The notes: generated by a model not told the origin, from the sequence alone. 64,000 nucleotides of DNA from Roseiarcus fermentans (GCF_003315135.1 NZ_QNRK01000026.1:1-64000), one strand, 5' to 3'; counted from the stretch's first letter, positions 16,922-26,362 are shown. Program-made: numbers and translations.

Positions 16922-17275
16922 ATGAGCATCGACAGACTTCGGCCCGGCCCGCGCATGTCGCAGGCCGTCGTCCACGGCGACACGGTCTATCTCGCGGGCC
17001 AGGTCGCCGACCAGGCGAAGGGCGGCAGCGTCTCGGACCAGACGAAGGAGATCCTCGAGGCGATCGATCGCCTGCTCGCCGAGGCCGGCTCGGACAAGAC
17101 GAAGATTGTGTCGGCGACGATCTACCTCGCCGACATCGCGACCTTCGCCGAGATGAACGCCGTGTGGGACGGCTGGGTCCCGGCGGGCCACACGCCGGCG
17201 CGGGCGACGGTCGAGGCGAGGCTCGCCGCGCCCGCCTATACCGTCGAGATCGCCTGCATCGCCGCCCGCGACTGA
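16922..17275 (+). CDS. RidA family protein (reactive imine/enamine deaminase type)
   Basis: The 117-residue protein is of normal RidA length with MSQAVVHGDTVYLAGQV, an IYLADIATFAEMNAVWDGW stretch and the C-terminal PARATVEARLAAPAYTVEI that includes the substrate-contacting Arg of the family. RidA proteins hydrolyse reactive 2-aminoacrylate-type intermediates; many paralogues have other roles. GGAGGAGTT precedes the ATG. It ends 20 bp before the AMP nucleosidase gene, suggesting co-transcription. Confidence 0.9.
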   Translation: MSIDRLRPGPRMSQAVVHGDTVYLAGQVADQAKGGSVSDQTKEILEAIDRLLAEAGSDKTKIVSATIYLADIATFAEMNAVWDGWVPAGHTPARATVEARLAAPAYTVEIACIAARD

Positions 17276-17295
17276 TCGCGGCGGAGGACGCGCGG

Positions 17296-18780
17296 ATGGC
17301 CAAGACCCTGTCGCAGACAATCGCCAAGAGCGCATTCGAGCGCGTCGCGACGCCGGCGGAGGCGGTCGATCGCCTCGTCCGGCTGTACGAGGAGGCGACG
17401 CAGGCGCTGCGGGCGGCGGTCGAGCGCTTTCTCAAGACCGGCGAAGCGCCCTCGGCCGCGACCCGGGCGCAGTTCCGCTATCCGGAGCTGCGCCTGATCT
17501 ACGAGCCGAGCGGTCCGCCGCCGGTCAATCCGCGCGCTTACGGCAAGTTCAGCGAGGCCGGCGTCTATTCGGTCACGGTGACGCAGCCGGCCGACTTCCG
17601 CCCCTATCTCATCGAGCAGCTCGAGCCGCTGGTGTCCGAATACGGCGCCCACATCGAGGTCGGGATCGGCGACCAGGAGATCCCCTACCCCTACGTGATC
17701 GAGAGCGGCGACGAGCTGACGCGCGGCGGCGCCGACGCGGCCGAGCTCGCCCGCTATTTTCCGGTTCCCTCGCTCGCCACCATCGGCGACGAGACCGCCG
17801 ACGGCGAGTTCATCCACGACCACGAACGCCCGCTGGCGCTGTTCGACGCGCCGCGGATCGACTATTCGCTGCGCCGACTCGTGCATTACACCGGCTCCGA
17901 CTGGCGCTCGATGCAGCCGTGGGTGCTCTTGACCAACTACCACCGCTACGTCGACCAGTTCGTCCACTGGGGTCTCAAGCAACTCCACGCCGATCCGACG
18001 GTCGAGAAGGTCGTGCTGCCCGGCAACGTCGCCATCGACCGCTCGCTCACGCCCGAGGAGGCCGAGATCCGGGCGATGGGCGTGGCCTGGCACCGGTTCC
18101 AGATGCCGGCCTACCATCTCGTCCGCGCCGACGGGCGCGGCGTCACGCTGGTCAACATCGGCGTCGGGCCGGCGAACGCCAAGAACATCACCGACCACAT
18201 CGCCGTGCTGCGCCCGCATTGCTGGCTGATGGTCGGCCATTGCGCCGGCCTGCGCCAGTCGCAACAGATCGGCGACTATGTGCTGGCGCACGCCTACCTC
18301 AGACGCGACAACATTCTCGACGACGCGGTGCCGCTGATGATGCCGATCCCGGCGATCGCGGAGGTGCAGGTCGCCCTGCAGCAGGCGGTGGCCCAGGTGA
18401 CCGGCGAGAAGGGCGAGGCGCTGAAGCGGCGCCTGCGCACCGGCACCGTCGTCACCAACGACGACCGCAACTGGGAGCTGCGCTGGTCGAAGGAGCGGCG
18501 GCTGATCAACATCTCGCGCGCCATCGCGGTCGACATGGAATCGGCGACCATCGCCACCCAGGGTTTTCGCATGCGCGTGCCCTACGGGACGCTGTTGTGC
18601 GTGTCCGACAAGCCGCTGCACGGCGAGATCAAGCTGCCCGGCGCCGCCAACGCCTTTTACGAGCGGGCGATCGCCGAGCACCTGCAGATCGGCATCGCCG
18701 CGCTCGGGCTGCTCCAGAGCATCGACGAGAGCCTGCACTCGCGCAAGCTGCGCAGCTTCGACGAGCCGCCGTTCCGCTGA
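17296..18780 (+). CDS. amn: AMP nucleosidase
   Basis: The 494-residue protein matches full-length AMP nucleosidase, which splits AMP into adenine and ribose 5-phosphate. The N-terminal regulatory domain has RYPELRLIYEP and EVGIGDQEIPYPYV. The C-terminal phosphorylase-like catalytic domain has VNIGVGPANAKNITDHIAVL, the MVGHCAGLR loop and the VDMESATIATQGFRMRVPYG segment. Length and order of domains are normal. GGCGGAGGA lies upstream of the ATG. Confidence 0.95.
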   Translation: MAKTLSQTIAKSAFERVATPAEAVDRLVRLYEEATQALRAAVERFLKTGEAPSAATRAQFRYPELRLIYEPSGPPPVNPRAYGKFSEAGVYSVTVTQPADFRPYLIEQLEPLVSEYGAHIEVGIGDQEIPYPYVIESGDELTRGGADAAELARYFPVPSLATIGDETADGEFIHDHERPLALFDAPRIDYSLRRLVHYTGSDWRSMQPWVLLTNYHRYVDQFVHWGLKQLHADPTVEKVVLPGNVAIDRSLTPEEAEIRAMGVAWHRFQMPAYHLVRADGRGVTLVNIGVGPANAKNITDHIAVLRPHCWLMVGHCAGLRQSQQIGDYVLAHAYLRRDNILDDAVPLMMPIPAIAEVQVALQQAVAQVTGEKGEALKRRLRTGTVVTNDDRNWELRWSKERRLINISRAIAVDMESATIATQGFRMRVPYGTLLCVSDKPLHGEIKLPGAANAFYERAIAEHLQIGIAALGLLQSIDESLHSRKLRSFDEPPFR

Positions 18781-19119
18781 GGGGCGGCGCGAGCGCGGCG
18801 GCGGCGGGCTTTCTGCCGCCGAAGCGCCCGCCCTTCTGCTCGGACATCGTCCCGGCTGTCTTTCGGACTTCGCCCTCGCGGAACCGTCGTCGAGCGCCGC
18901 TTCGGACGATAAAAGGCCAGCTGCGTGCGCCGCTGCCGGTTCGCGTCGTATTCCGTCTTCACCAGATTGTAGTCGGCGGCGAGACTGAAACTGATCGGCA
19001 GCTTTCCGATCTTCACGGGCCTGCGCCGCCGCCGATCGGAACCGCGCACTTCGTTCCCGGCATCTCCCAGTTGGCGGTGACGATGGCGGCCGTGGTCACA
19101 TATCCATCGCTCGGCTCCG
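18781..19119. other. 339-bp convergent spacer
   Basis: This gap separates the amn stop from the end of the leftward propeller gene. Just after amn, GGCGGC and GCCGCC arms around a CTTTCT-containing loop (about 18802-18822) could form a small terminator hairpin. Short reading frames here lack ribosome sites and look like noise. I see nothing else. Confidence 0.4.
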
Positions 19120-21147
19120 TCAGAACCCCCTCGTCACGCCGATGCGGGGCGGCTTCACCGGCGCGGCGACACCGTAGATGACGGTCAGGCCCGAGCCGCC
19201 GCCCCAGGTCGAGGTGGCGCGGTTGGGGTTGTCCGACGTCGCCGCGACGGGATCGTTCCAGTTGTTCGCGGCCCAGACGTCGCCGGCAGGGTCGATCGCC
19301 ACGTCCGTCAGCATCTGGATGCTGCCGCCCTTGAACACATGCAGGACGTCGCCGGGCCTGGTTCCCGGCTTGTGCCCCTGCGTGTCGACGCCGGCCATCA
19401 GCACGACGCTGCGCCCGAGCGGGTAAGGCCCGAGATTGCCGACCCAGACGTCGTCATTGCCGTCGATGTTCACGCCCCACGGCACGTCGATCGCCCCGCC
19501 GCCGTCGAAGCCCTTCGGCGCGACCTGGGTCCCGTCCGGGAGGATCAGGTTCACCACGCCGGTTGGCTTCGGATACGTCAACAGCGCCTTTCCGAGAATC
19601 TCGAACTGCGTCATGATCGAGGCGTGGTCCGGCATCCTGGGAATCGGAAAGTCCGGCGACATGTTGCTCGTCACCCAGACGTTGGCCTTCGAATCCATCG
19701 CCAGCGCGCGGACGCTGATGCCGGCGCGGAAGGTCTCGGTCTTCGTCGGGTCGTCGGCCGGGAACCGGACGATCGTGTCCGACTGCGCGTTGCTGACCCA
19801 GACGCGGTTTTGCGGATCGATGACGATGTCGAAAGGCGATCTGAGGCCGGCGACCTTGACGATCCGGCCGTCCTTGATGCGGCCTTCCGGAAAGAACAGA
19901 AGCTGATCGTCCGATCCGTCGGCGATCCAGACGTCGCCGTTGTCCGCCACGCCTATGCCCATCAGGCCCCGCAACTTCTGCTTGAACGGCAGGTCCTGCT
20001 CGGTCGCGACCGGCTTGCCGTCGAAATCCATGACCAGCAGCTTGCCGTTGAAACTCGTCACCCACACCTTGTCCCTGGTCACGGCCGTTCCCCAACCGAC
20101 GCCGTCGAGTCCCATGCCGGTGAAACCGGTGATCGGCGGCGAGAGCGGCTTTCCGTTGGGCGCCATCTCGAGGACGCCGCCGCCGATGCTGTTGACCGCC
20201 CCGGACTGCGAGCCTGGCATCCAGTTCTGCCCGCTCCACAGGTTCCCATCCGCGTCGAACATGAAGCGGCCGTTCGCGTACATTCCGCCGCCGGCAAAGG
20301 CGAGCATGAGCGAAAAGTCGTCCGGGGCGTACAGGAGGTAGGGCAGGAACGGCGCCGCGCGGCGCGCCCCATCCGCAGGCTGAGGATAGGCTTCGGCGAA
20401 CAACCCGAAGAGGCCCTTCGGGTCCGCCCACGACTCCCTCGCGACGCCGACCATCGCCTCGAGGGTGTTCTTCGGCTGCGGGCCGGCGGTCGGGGTCGCA
20501 GCCTTGAACAGGCGGCCGCGCCAGTCCGCGTCGCCGAGCACCGCGTAGGCGGTGATCAGCGAGCCGAGCGTGTCGAAGGTGGCGAGCGTGGTCGTTTGCG
20601 TGCTGTTGATCGGATCGAGCAGCGCCTTGCCCCATCCGCCGGTCGCGAGATCGACGAGGTTCGGCACGTTCCCGGCGGCGATCTTCAGGCCGAGCGGATT
20701 GCCGGAGATCGACTCGCCGTCGAGGAATCGGGCGTTGGTGAAGGCGGACGCCACGGTCGTCAGTTCGTTGATGACAACCCTGGGCGGCGGGTCGCTCCCG
20801 AGGACGGCCAGGAGTTCGAGTCCCTTGCTGTCGCCGCCGGGTTTGGCGACGGCGGGGGCGCCGCCGCTCGCGATGAGGTAAAGGCTCGAAGCGCCATTCG
20901 GCGCCGCATCGACAGAAACGACAAACCGCCCCTCGGCGTCGGTCGTGACCTGCGCGAGTCGCGATGGCGCGTTCGCGCTCGCGGCCCAGAGGCCGACCGT
21001 GGACCCGGCGACGGCTCCGCCGCCGATCTGAACCTGTCCCTCGATGCGAACGGCGGCGTCCGCAGCGCCGCACGAGGAACCAAACAACCCCAGAATTCCC
21101 ACGGCCAGGGCGCTGCGCGCCGACCGTCGTCGCCTATGTCCAGTCAT
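19120..21147 (-). CDS. Secreted NHL/Vgb-type beta-propeller protein
   Basis: The 675-residue protein has an N-terminal export signal (basic start, hydrophobic ALAVGILGLFGSSCG with a possible lipobox ending in Cys26). A carboxypeptidase-regulatory-like domain follows at about 33-100 (VRIEGQVQIGGGAVAGSTVGLW). The long C-terminal half is a repeat array of propeller strands (GIGVADNGDVWIADGSDDQLLFF, PFDIVIDPQNRVWVSNAQSD, DVAIDPAGDVWAANNWND). Such NHL/streptogramin-lyase-like propellers are often extracytoplasmic and of unknown function. It is divergent from a Crp/Fnr regulator gene. Confidence 0.8.
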   Translation of the reverse strand: MTGHRRRRSARSALAVGILGLFGSSCGAADAAVRIEGQVQIGGGAVAGSTVGLWAASANAPSRLAQVTTDAEGRFVVSVDAAPNGASSLYLIASGGAPAVAKPGGDSKGLELLAVLGSDPPPRVVINELTTVASAFTNARFLDGESISGNPLGLKIAAGNVPNLVDLATGGWGKALLDPINSTQTTTLATFDTLGSLITAYAVLGDADWRGRLFKAATPTAGPQPKNTLEAMVGVARESWADPKGLFGLFAEAYPQPADGARRAAPFLPYLLYAPDDFSLMLAFAGGGMYANGRFMFDADGNLWSGQNWMPGSQSGAVNSIGGGVLEMAPNGKPLSPPITGFTGMGLDGVGWGTAVTRDKVWVTSFNGKLLVMDFDGKPVATEQDLPFKQKLRGLMGIGVADNGDVWIADGSDDQLLFFPEGRIKDGRIVKVAGLRSPFDIVIDPQNRVWVSNAQSDTIVRFPADDPTKTETFRAGISVRALAMDSKANVWVTSNMSPDFPIPRMPDHASIMTQFEILGKALLTYPKPTGVVNLILPDGTQVAPKGFDGGGAIDVPWGVNIDGNDDVWVGNLGPYPLGRSVVLMAGVDTQGHKPGTRPGDVLHVFKGGSIQMLTDVAIDPAGDVWAANNWNDPVAATSDNPNRATSTWGGGSGLTVIYGVAAPVKPPRIGVTRGF

Positions 21148-21331
21148 GGCGTCCTCCGCCTGTCACGCGTCCGCTTCGAACGGGTCCGCGTCGTCTGATT
21201 GGGCCGCACCCCGCGCCATCGTTCGGCGCTGGGGAAAAGTCCCGTTATCATGAGCGTGGTATTCGCGGCGCCCAAAATTGGGTAATTCAAGGGCGCAGAC
21301 GCATCAATTCGTCTTGCCAGGAGCCCTCGTC

Positions 21332-22027
21332 ATGGATCGCCAAGAGGGCATGGAACTCCTGAAGACCAACGGCTGGCTCAGCGCCGCGCCCGCCGAATTC
21401 CAACAGGCGATCCTGTCGCGCTCGGACTGGCGGCGCTTCGACGCTGGCGCTCCGATCCAGGCGGGCGGCGAGGACGACGGCGAATTGATCGGGCTGGCGC
21501 GCGGCGTCATCGCAATCCGAACGATCCTCGGCCGCGCGGACACGCCGCTCATGCATCTTGCCCATCCGGTGTTTTGGTTCGGCTACGTCCCCATCCTGAC
21601 CGGTCGGCCCCGACGGCTCGTCGCCGACGCCAGGACGCCGGTCTGGCTCGCGCAAGTTCCTCAAGCCGCTGTCAAAGCGCTGCTCGTCGAGCGACCCGAA
21701 TGGTGGCGGCATCTGATGCAACTGTCGATCATCTACGGCGACGTCTCGCAGACCGTCGCCGCCGACCTCCTGATCCGGGATAGCGAGCGGCGCTGCGCAG
21801 CGGTGCTCTTGAGGCTCGGCGCAGTTCGGTTCGCCAGTTCCCGCGACAGCGAGCCGGTTGATGTTCTCGTGACGCAGCACGACCTTGCCGGGGCCGCCAA
21901 CCTCTCGCGCAACTCCGCTGGCGCGATGGTGCAACGGCTCAAGGCGCGCGGGCTGATCGCGCCCGGCTACCGAGGCATGACGATCGGCGCCCCCGCGGCG
22001 CTGAGGGCCTTCGTAGACGAGGAATGA
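21332..22027 (+). CDS. Crp/Fnr family transcriptional regulator
   Basis: The 231-residue protein has a cyclic-nucleotide-binding-like beta roll (WRRFDAGAPIQAGGEDDGELIGLARG) and a C-terminal helix-turn-helix (LVTQHDLAGAANLSRNSAGAMVQRLKARGLI). The cysteine cluster of true FNR is absent, so an oxygen-labile iron-sulfur centre is unlikely. The ATG at 21332 is preceded by CAGGAG and is chosen over a TTG at 21278. Divergent placement beside the propeller gene suggests, without proof, that it regulates that gene. Confidence 0.85.
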   Translation: MDRQEGMELLKTNGWLSAAPAEFQQAILSRSDWRRFDAGAPIQAGGEDDGELIGLARGVIAIRTILGRADTPLMHLAHPVFWFGYVPILTGRPRRLVADARTPVWLAQVPQAAVKALLVERPEWWRHLMQLSIIYGDVSQTVAADLLIRDSERRCAAVLLRLGAVRFASSRDSEPVDVLVTQHDLAGAANLSRNSAGAMVQRLKARGLIAPGYRGMTIGAPAALRAFVDEE

Positions 22028-22637
22028 GCTTCACGGGAAAGCGATCAGGTTCTTGCTGGGCTGCCTGGCGAACGTCCGCGCCTCGCGCCCTCGCCCGGTT
22101 CCGCCGTCGGCGGGTTTATGGCGCTCTCGCGAGGGCGGGCTCCGGCTTCGGTGACGGCGCGCCGCGGAACGCGAAACCGTAAGCGCGGCGGGAGCGCGCT
22201 CCAGCGCCCCGGGACGTGGCGGTCCCGCGGGGTCGGGGCGACGATCCAGGTAATAGCGTCGTCGTTGCGCTTCGTAACTCCCAAGCCGGCAGCGAACAGC
22301 GCCGTCATCGCGAGCGACCCCCGGGTCGAAGAGCCCGGGGGGAAGCGATCCAGGGCCGCTGGGCCGCTGTCGCGCCTTCTGGTCGTCCAGCCGCCCTTCG
22401 TTGCGAGCAGAAGACGGAGCGATTTTTTCCGCAGGAGGCAAGCGGCGGCATGGGTTGCTTCGTCGCTTCGCTCCTCGCAATGACGGGGTTGGGAGTAACT
22501 GCGCTTCGACGTTCGCGTGGGCGGCCCCTGACGGCGGACGGGGCGACGGGCGGTCGTCGCCCGCGCCGGCCGCATCGCGGCCATGCGGCCGGGCGCCGCC
22601 ATTTGATCCGGTCGGACCGATCGCCTACAGCCCCTCC
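22028..22637. other. Repeat-containing spacer before the YaiI-like gene
   Basis: This 610-bp gap holds dispersed repeat copy A (22274-22499). The remaining 5' part (22028-22273) and 3' part (22500-22637) are GC-rich and show no clear gene, RNA or promoter. Confidence 0.5.
22274..22499 (+). repeat. Dispersed repeat family 1, copy A (226 bp)
   Basis: It opens GTAACTCCCAAGCCGGCAGC and closes with GGGGTTGGGAGTAAC, giving short ACTCCCAA/TTGGGAGT terminal inverted repeats. Internal arms GTCATCGCGAGCGA and GCTTCGCTCCTCGCAATGAC are also inverted copies. It is nearly identical to copies at 25655-25858 (inverted) and 49540-49744. Copy A alone carries an extra CCCCCGGG-N8-CCCGGGGG hairpin at 22318-22341. 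There is no coding capacity, so it is MITE- or REP-like. Confidence 0.85.
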
Positions 22638-23123
22638 ATGGAAGCGGCCGGACCAAAGTTGCGCATCTTCGTCGACGCCGACGCCTGTCCGGTGAAGGAC
22701 GAGGTCTACCGTGTCGCGGCCCGTTACGGGCTGACGGTTTTCGTTGTCGCAAACAGCCCGATCGCGGTCCCGCGTGCGCCGGATATCGAGCGGGTGGTGG
22801 TCGGAACGGGACCGGACGCCGCGGACGACTGGATCGCCGAGCGGGCCGGGGCGGACGCGATCGTCGTCACCTCCGACGTTCCGCTGGCGAGCCGATGCGT
22901 GAAAGCGGGCGCCGACGTCTTGGCGCCGAACGGAAAGCGCTTCAGCGAAAGCTCGATCGGCATGGCGCTGGCGACGCGCGACCTGATGGACCACCTGCGC
23001 TCGACCGGGCAGACGACATCGGGGCCCAAGGCCTTCGGCCAGCGCGATCGTTCCCATTTCCTGAGTGCGCTCGACAACGCGGTCGTGCGACTGAGGCGTT
23101 CGGCGATGACGCGTCGCTCATGA
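22638..23123 (+). CDS. YaiI/YqxD family protein (DUF188)
   Basis: The 161-residue protein has the family start [20 protein letters not shown] and the later segments [39 protein letters not shown] and [18 protein letters not shown]. The fold is PIN/NYN-like, suggesting a nuclease-related role, but function is not established. The ATG at 22638 places the conserved VDADACPV at residues 12-19 as in homologues. It follows a repeat-filled spacer. Confidence 0.9.
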   Translation: MEAAGPKLRIFVDADACPVKDEVYRVAARYGLTVFVVANSPIAVPRAPDIERVVVGTGPDAADDWIAERAGADAIVVTSDVPLASRCVKAGADVLAPNGKRFSESSIGMALATRDLMDHLRSTGQTTSGPKAFGQRDRSHFLSALDNAVVRLRRSAMTRRS

Positions 23124-23236
23124 CGCCGTCCGCCGGCGCTGCGATTGCGCCGGCGGGTCCGGACGGCGAACGAGAAGCCCGGCGCTCCCCGGCCCGCCGG
23201 GCTGTCCGATCGATCCGCGGTCGTCGCCACCCGTCC

Positions 23237-24988
23237 TCAAAGATCGACAACGACGTCGCCGACCGGGCGCGAACAGCAGATCAGAAGGTTGCCGGGCGCC
23301 GGCAGGTCGAGCGGCCGAGGCTGGTAGTCGACCTCGCCCGAGACGAGACCGCTCTCGCAGGTGTGGCAGACGCCGGTTCGACACGCCCAGCGCGCCGGGA
23401 CGTCGCACGCCTCGGCCAGTTCGAGGACGCTTGCGTAGGCCGACGGATTCCAGCGGGCGGCTACGCCGCTGCGCGCGAACGAGACGAGGGGACCGGTTTC
23501 GAAGCCCGCCGGCGGCGGATGCGGAGACTTCCTCACAGCGCCGACGACGCCCGGCGTCAGCGATTCGCCGCCGTCGAAGGTCTCAAGCCGAACGCGGTCC
23601 GGGCGAACTCCGAACTGCGACAGCGCCGCCCTCATGTCCGCCATGAAACGGCCCGGACCGCACAGGTAGACGTCGGCGTCCGGCGTCAGACCGACTGTCT
23701 CGAACGCCGAGGAGGAGAGATGGCCCGCGGCGTCGAAGTCCGCTCCGAGCCGGTCGTCGGCCTCGGGCCGGCTGAAGCAGACGTAGCTGCGGCCGTGCGC
23801 CAGACGCGAGAGAAGGCTTCGAACTTCGGCAGCGAACGGAAAGTGCTTTCCGTCGCGTGCGGCGTGCAGCCACAGCACGGGACGGCTCGAACCCGCCGAC
23901 GCGAGGGCGTGAAGCATCGCCAGGACCGGCGTCGCTCCGACCCCGGCGCTGAGAAGCGCAATCGGCCCTTCGCCCGGCTGCAGGATGAAGGTCCCGCGCG
24001 GCGCGCTGACTTCGACGCTGTCGCCTGCCCGCACCTGGTCCCCGAGATACGCGCCCCCCACGCCGTTGGGCTCGATCTTCACGCTGATCCGATAGCGATC
24101 CGTCGAGACGGGCCCCGACAGCGAGTAGCTGCGAGTGAGCGGCGCGCCGCCGACGCGCGGTCGAAGGCGCAGCACGACGTACTGGCCGGGCAGCGCCTGC
24201 GGCAGCGGTTCGCCGGGGCGCCCGTGCAGCGTCAGCGACACGACGTCGGCCGATTCCCGCTCGATCGCCATCACCGTCAGCGGCCGGAAGCCGGGCGCGG
24301 CCGGGCGACCGGCCGACGCGGGCGCCAGTCCGGCATTGCCGTCCGACCGACTGTTCAGCAACTTGACGAACGACGCGCGCCAGCCGGGCGAGAGCGCAGG
24401 CGTCTGCGCCGCGCGTTCCAGCCGGTCGCGCGGATGTCGAGGGGAATAGAGCAGCGCGTTGACCTCGGCTATCGACATCCGCGTCTCGCCCTCCGCGACT
24501 TTCACGATCGCGTCGCCGGCGCCGACCTCCCCCTCCTTCACGACACGGAAATAGAATCCCGGCCGCCCGCTGGACGTGAGCAGCGCCGGCATGCGCGGCT
24601 CGTTCATGCGAATGCCGACGCGATAGCAGGTGACCCTGGGCGCCGCGACCTCGAACACGGCGCTCCCGATCGCATAGCGATCGCCGATGCAGACGCCGTC
24701 GTCGGGCAAGTCTTCAACGGTGAAGTTCTCGCCGAACTGCCCGTAGACGAAGTCGGACCGAGCGAGCTCCCCCTGCCAGAAGCGGTAGGACTCGATCTGA
24801 TAGACCAGCGCCGCGCGATGCTCGCCGCCGTGCCCGGCGAGATCCCCCTGACCGTCTCCCTCGACAGTCAACCGACCGACACGACGACGTCCGGGCGCTG
24901 GCGCTTTCCAGACGCCGGTGCGCACCGTCATGCCTCTCCACGCAACATCGCGCGGCAGGCCGACATTGACCGACAGCAGTTTCGCCAT
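23237..24988 (-). CDS. MOSC domain fused to FAD/2Fe-2S ferredoxin reductase
   Basis: The 583-residue protein has three modules. Residues 1-215 are a MOSC domain of the YiiM type (GDLAGHGGEHRAALVYQ, YGQFGENFTVEDL, APRVTCYRVGIRM), which binds the molybdenum cofactor or transfers sulfur. Residues about 255-490 are a flavodoxin-reductase-like FAD/NAD domain (RSYSLSGP, GVGATPVLAMLHAL, VYLCGPGRFM). The C-terminus is a plant-type 2Fe-2S ferredoxin (CRTGVCHTCESG and ICCS). An in-frame start at 25126 would add an Ala/Arg-rich leader; 24988 gives the normal MAKLLSVNVG start. It probably passes electrons from NAD(P)H to a Moco-bound substrate. Confidence 0.88.
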   Translation of the reverse strand: MAKLLSVNVGLPRDVAWRGMTVRTGVWKAPAPGRRRVGRLTVEGDGQGDLAGHGGEHRAALVYQIESYRFWQGELARSDFVYGQFGENFTVEDLPDDGVCIGDRYAIGSAVFEVAAPRVTCYRVGIRMNEPRMPALLTSSGRPGFYFRVVKEGEVGAGDAIVKVAEGETRMSIAEVNALLYSPRHPRDRLERAAQTPALSPGWRASFVKLLNSRSDGNAGLAPASAGRPAAPGFRPLTVMAIERESADVVSLTLHGRPGEPLPQALPGQYVVLRLRPRVGGAPLTRSYSLSGPVSTDRYRISVKIEPNGVGGAYLGDQVRAGDSVEVSAPRGTFILQPGEGPIALLSAGVGATPVLAMLHALASAGSSRPVLWLHAARDGKHFPFAAEVRSLLSRLAHGRSYVCFSRPEADDRLGADFDAAGHLSSSAFETVGLTPDADVYLCGPGRFMADMRAALSQFGVRPDRVRLETFDGGESLTPGVVGAVRKSPHPPPAGFETGPLVSFARSGVAARWNPSAYASVLELAEACDVPARWACRTGVCHTCESGLVSGEVDYQPRPLDLPAPGNLLICCSRPVGDVVVDL

Positions 24989-25427
24989 GGCGTCAGCCTG
25001 TAGCTCGCGCCCGACGCCGGAGCATACGCCCGGCGACGAGCAATCCCGACCGTCGTCGCGTGCGCGGCAGCCTCGTTCGGCCCTTGTGCAGGCGGCCGTT
25101 CCGGCGATCGCGCAGGCCTCAGCCACACATTAGACGATCGGCTTGTCGACACTATGGTGCGATCCTGCTCCTTCCCGGCATGCGGCGTCGCCGCCTTCGC
25201 CGCAGCGGGAGTCGATCGAAGACGGGAACGGCCGAACCCCATCGGACGAGGGAAGCGCAGCGCGAGCCCCTGCACAGGCGCCTCGATACGCCCTACGGGC
25301 GAGACTTAGCTGGAAAACTGAAGCATGAGAATCTTATATTGCAGATTTTACGAAAAACCGGTATCCTCCGCACATGACGCAACCATGCCTGAGCACAGCC
25401 TTTTCTGCGGCTTCCGCCGGATACGCG

Positions 25428-25469
25428 GCGCGTCTCGCGCACCCGGGCGGCGGGACGCCGCCCCTCCCG
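25428..25469 (+). repeat. Dispersed repeat family 2, GGCGGCGxGACGCCGCC hairpin
   Basis: GCGCGTCTCGCGCACCC is followed by GGCGGCGGGACGCCGCCCC and a CTCCC tail. A very similar unit lies 130 bp downstream (25561-25600), with others at 44431-44455, 40661-40703 (inverted) and 31330-31363. The core folds into a 7-bp stem with a three-base loop. Confidence 0.65.
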
Positions 25470-25560
25470 GGGCGCGCCCTGTCCGCTCCTCGCACACAAC
25501 CAGCTCGCGAGTTACGATGGGAAGGAACTGCCGAGCCTTGGCGCGCGCCCTGGGAGGGTG

Positions 25561-25600
25561 CGCGTCTCGCGCACCCCGGCGGCGAGACGCCGCCGCTCCC
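25561..25600 (+). repeat. Dispersed repeat family 2, second local copy
   Basis: CGCGTCTCGCGCACCCC is followed by GGCGGCGAGACGCCGCC and GCTCCC, matching the unit at 25428 with few changes. The perfect GGCGGCG-AGA-CGCCGCC core is a REP-like hairpin. Confidence 0.65.
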
Positions 25601-25654
25601 GTTGAGCGCCGTGACCGCCGCTGGTACGCCGGGCTTGGGTGTCGCGATGGGAAG

Positions 25655-25858
25655 TAGCTCCCAACCCCGTCATTGCGAGGAGCAAAGCGACGAAGCAACC
25701 CATGCCGCCGCTTGCCTCCTGCGGAAAAAATCGCTCCGTCTTCTGCTCGCAACCAAGGGCGGCTGGACGACCAGAGGGCGCGACAGCGGCCCAGCGGCCC
25801 TGGATCGCTTCGCTTCGCTCGCGATGACGGCGCTGTTGGCCACCGGCTTGGGAGTTAC
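25655..25858 (-). repeat. Dispersed repeat family 1, copy B (inverted, 204 bp)
   Basis: This is the reverse complement of copies A and C: it begins AGCTCCCAACCCCGTCATTGC and ends GGCTTGGGAGTTAC. It lacks the extra GC hairpin of copy A and is the same length as copy C to within a base or two. GTTACGATGGGAA follows it, and a similar GTTACGATGGGAA occurs at about 25511, suggesting a partial second copy or flanking duplication. Confidence 0.85.
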
Positions 25859-26020
25859 GATGGGAACCTTATCCGCGCGCAACGTCTTGAAAAGCCACAA
25901 AACGCGAGACGCCGGCTCTGCCCTGATTGGGCGTCGTCCTGGTTCGACGCCCTCCCGCGCGTGCCGGAAGGACGACGAGGCCGGGGGGATCGCCGACATG
26001 ACGACGCGGGGCGTCGCGGT

Positions 26021-26306
26021 CGCCCGGAAATTCTTCTGCAAGGCGCTGAAAAGGCTCGAAACCGGCCCGGAAATGACTGGACCCGGTTCGGACCCTCGCG
26101 CTTTGCCCGAGGATCACGTTCCGCCACAGCGACGACCGGAGCGGACCGCCGCTTTCGCGGCCGCCTGTGTGATGGGCCCAGCGACGAAGCGTCCGGCGGA
26201 ATGGCGCCGCCTTCGGTCCCCAATGACGTCGCTCCCCGAGCGCGTCTCAGAAGGGACTCTCGCCCGGAAAATCCGCTGCAAAGCGTTGAAAAGGCTCGAA
26301 ACCGGC
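26021..26306 (+). repeat. Repeat family 3: 46-bp direct repeat pair, 240 bp apart
   Basis: CGCCCGGAAA starts both units (26021-26066 and 26261-26306), and both share TGAAAAGGCTCGAAACCGGC. About 41 of 46 positions agree. The 194 bp between them has no recognised gene. The pair lies just downstream of the L,D-transpeptidase stop, which is at 26363 on the other strand. Confidence 0.6.
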
Positions 26307-26362
26307 TCGGCGAGGGCCGCCTTGCCGGATCCAGCAAGGCCGCCCGCGGGTTGCGACGGCGC

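Larger units (their letters stand above)
24989..26362. other. 1.4-kb repeat-rich spacer without recognisable genes
   Basis: The stretch holds family-1 repeat copy B (25655-25858), two family-2 hairpin repeats (25428-25469 and 25561-25600) and a 46-bp family-3 repeat pair (26021-26066 and 26261-26306). An AT-rich patch around 25310-25370 (CTTATATTGCAGATTTTACG) stands out from the GC-rich background and could be a promoter, but no gene follows it. Reading frames here run through the repeats and lack ribosome sites. Confidence 0.6.
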
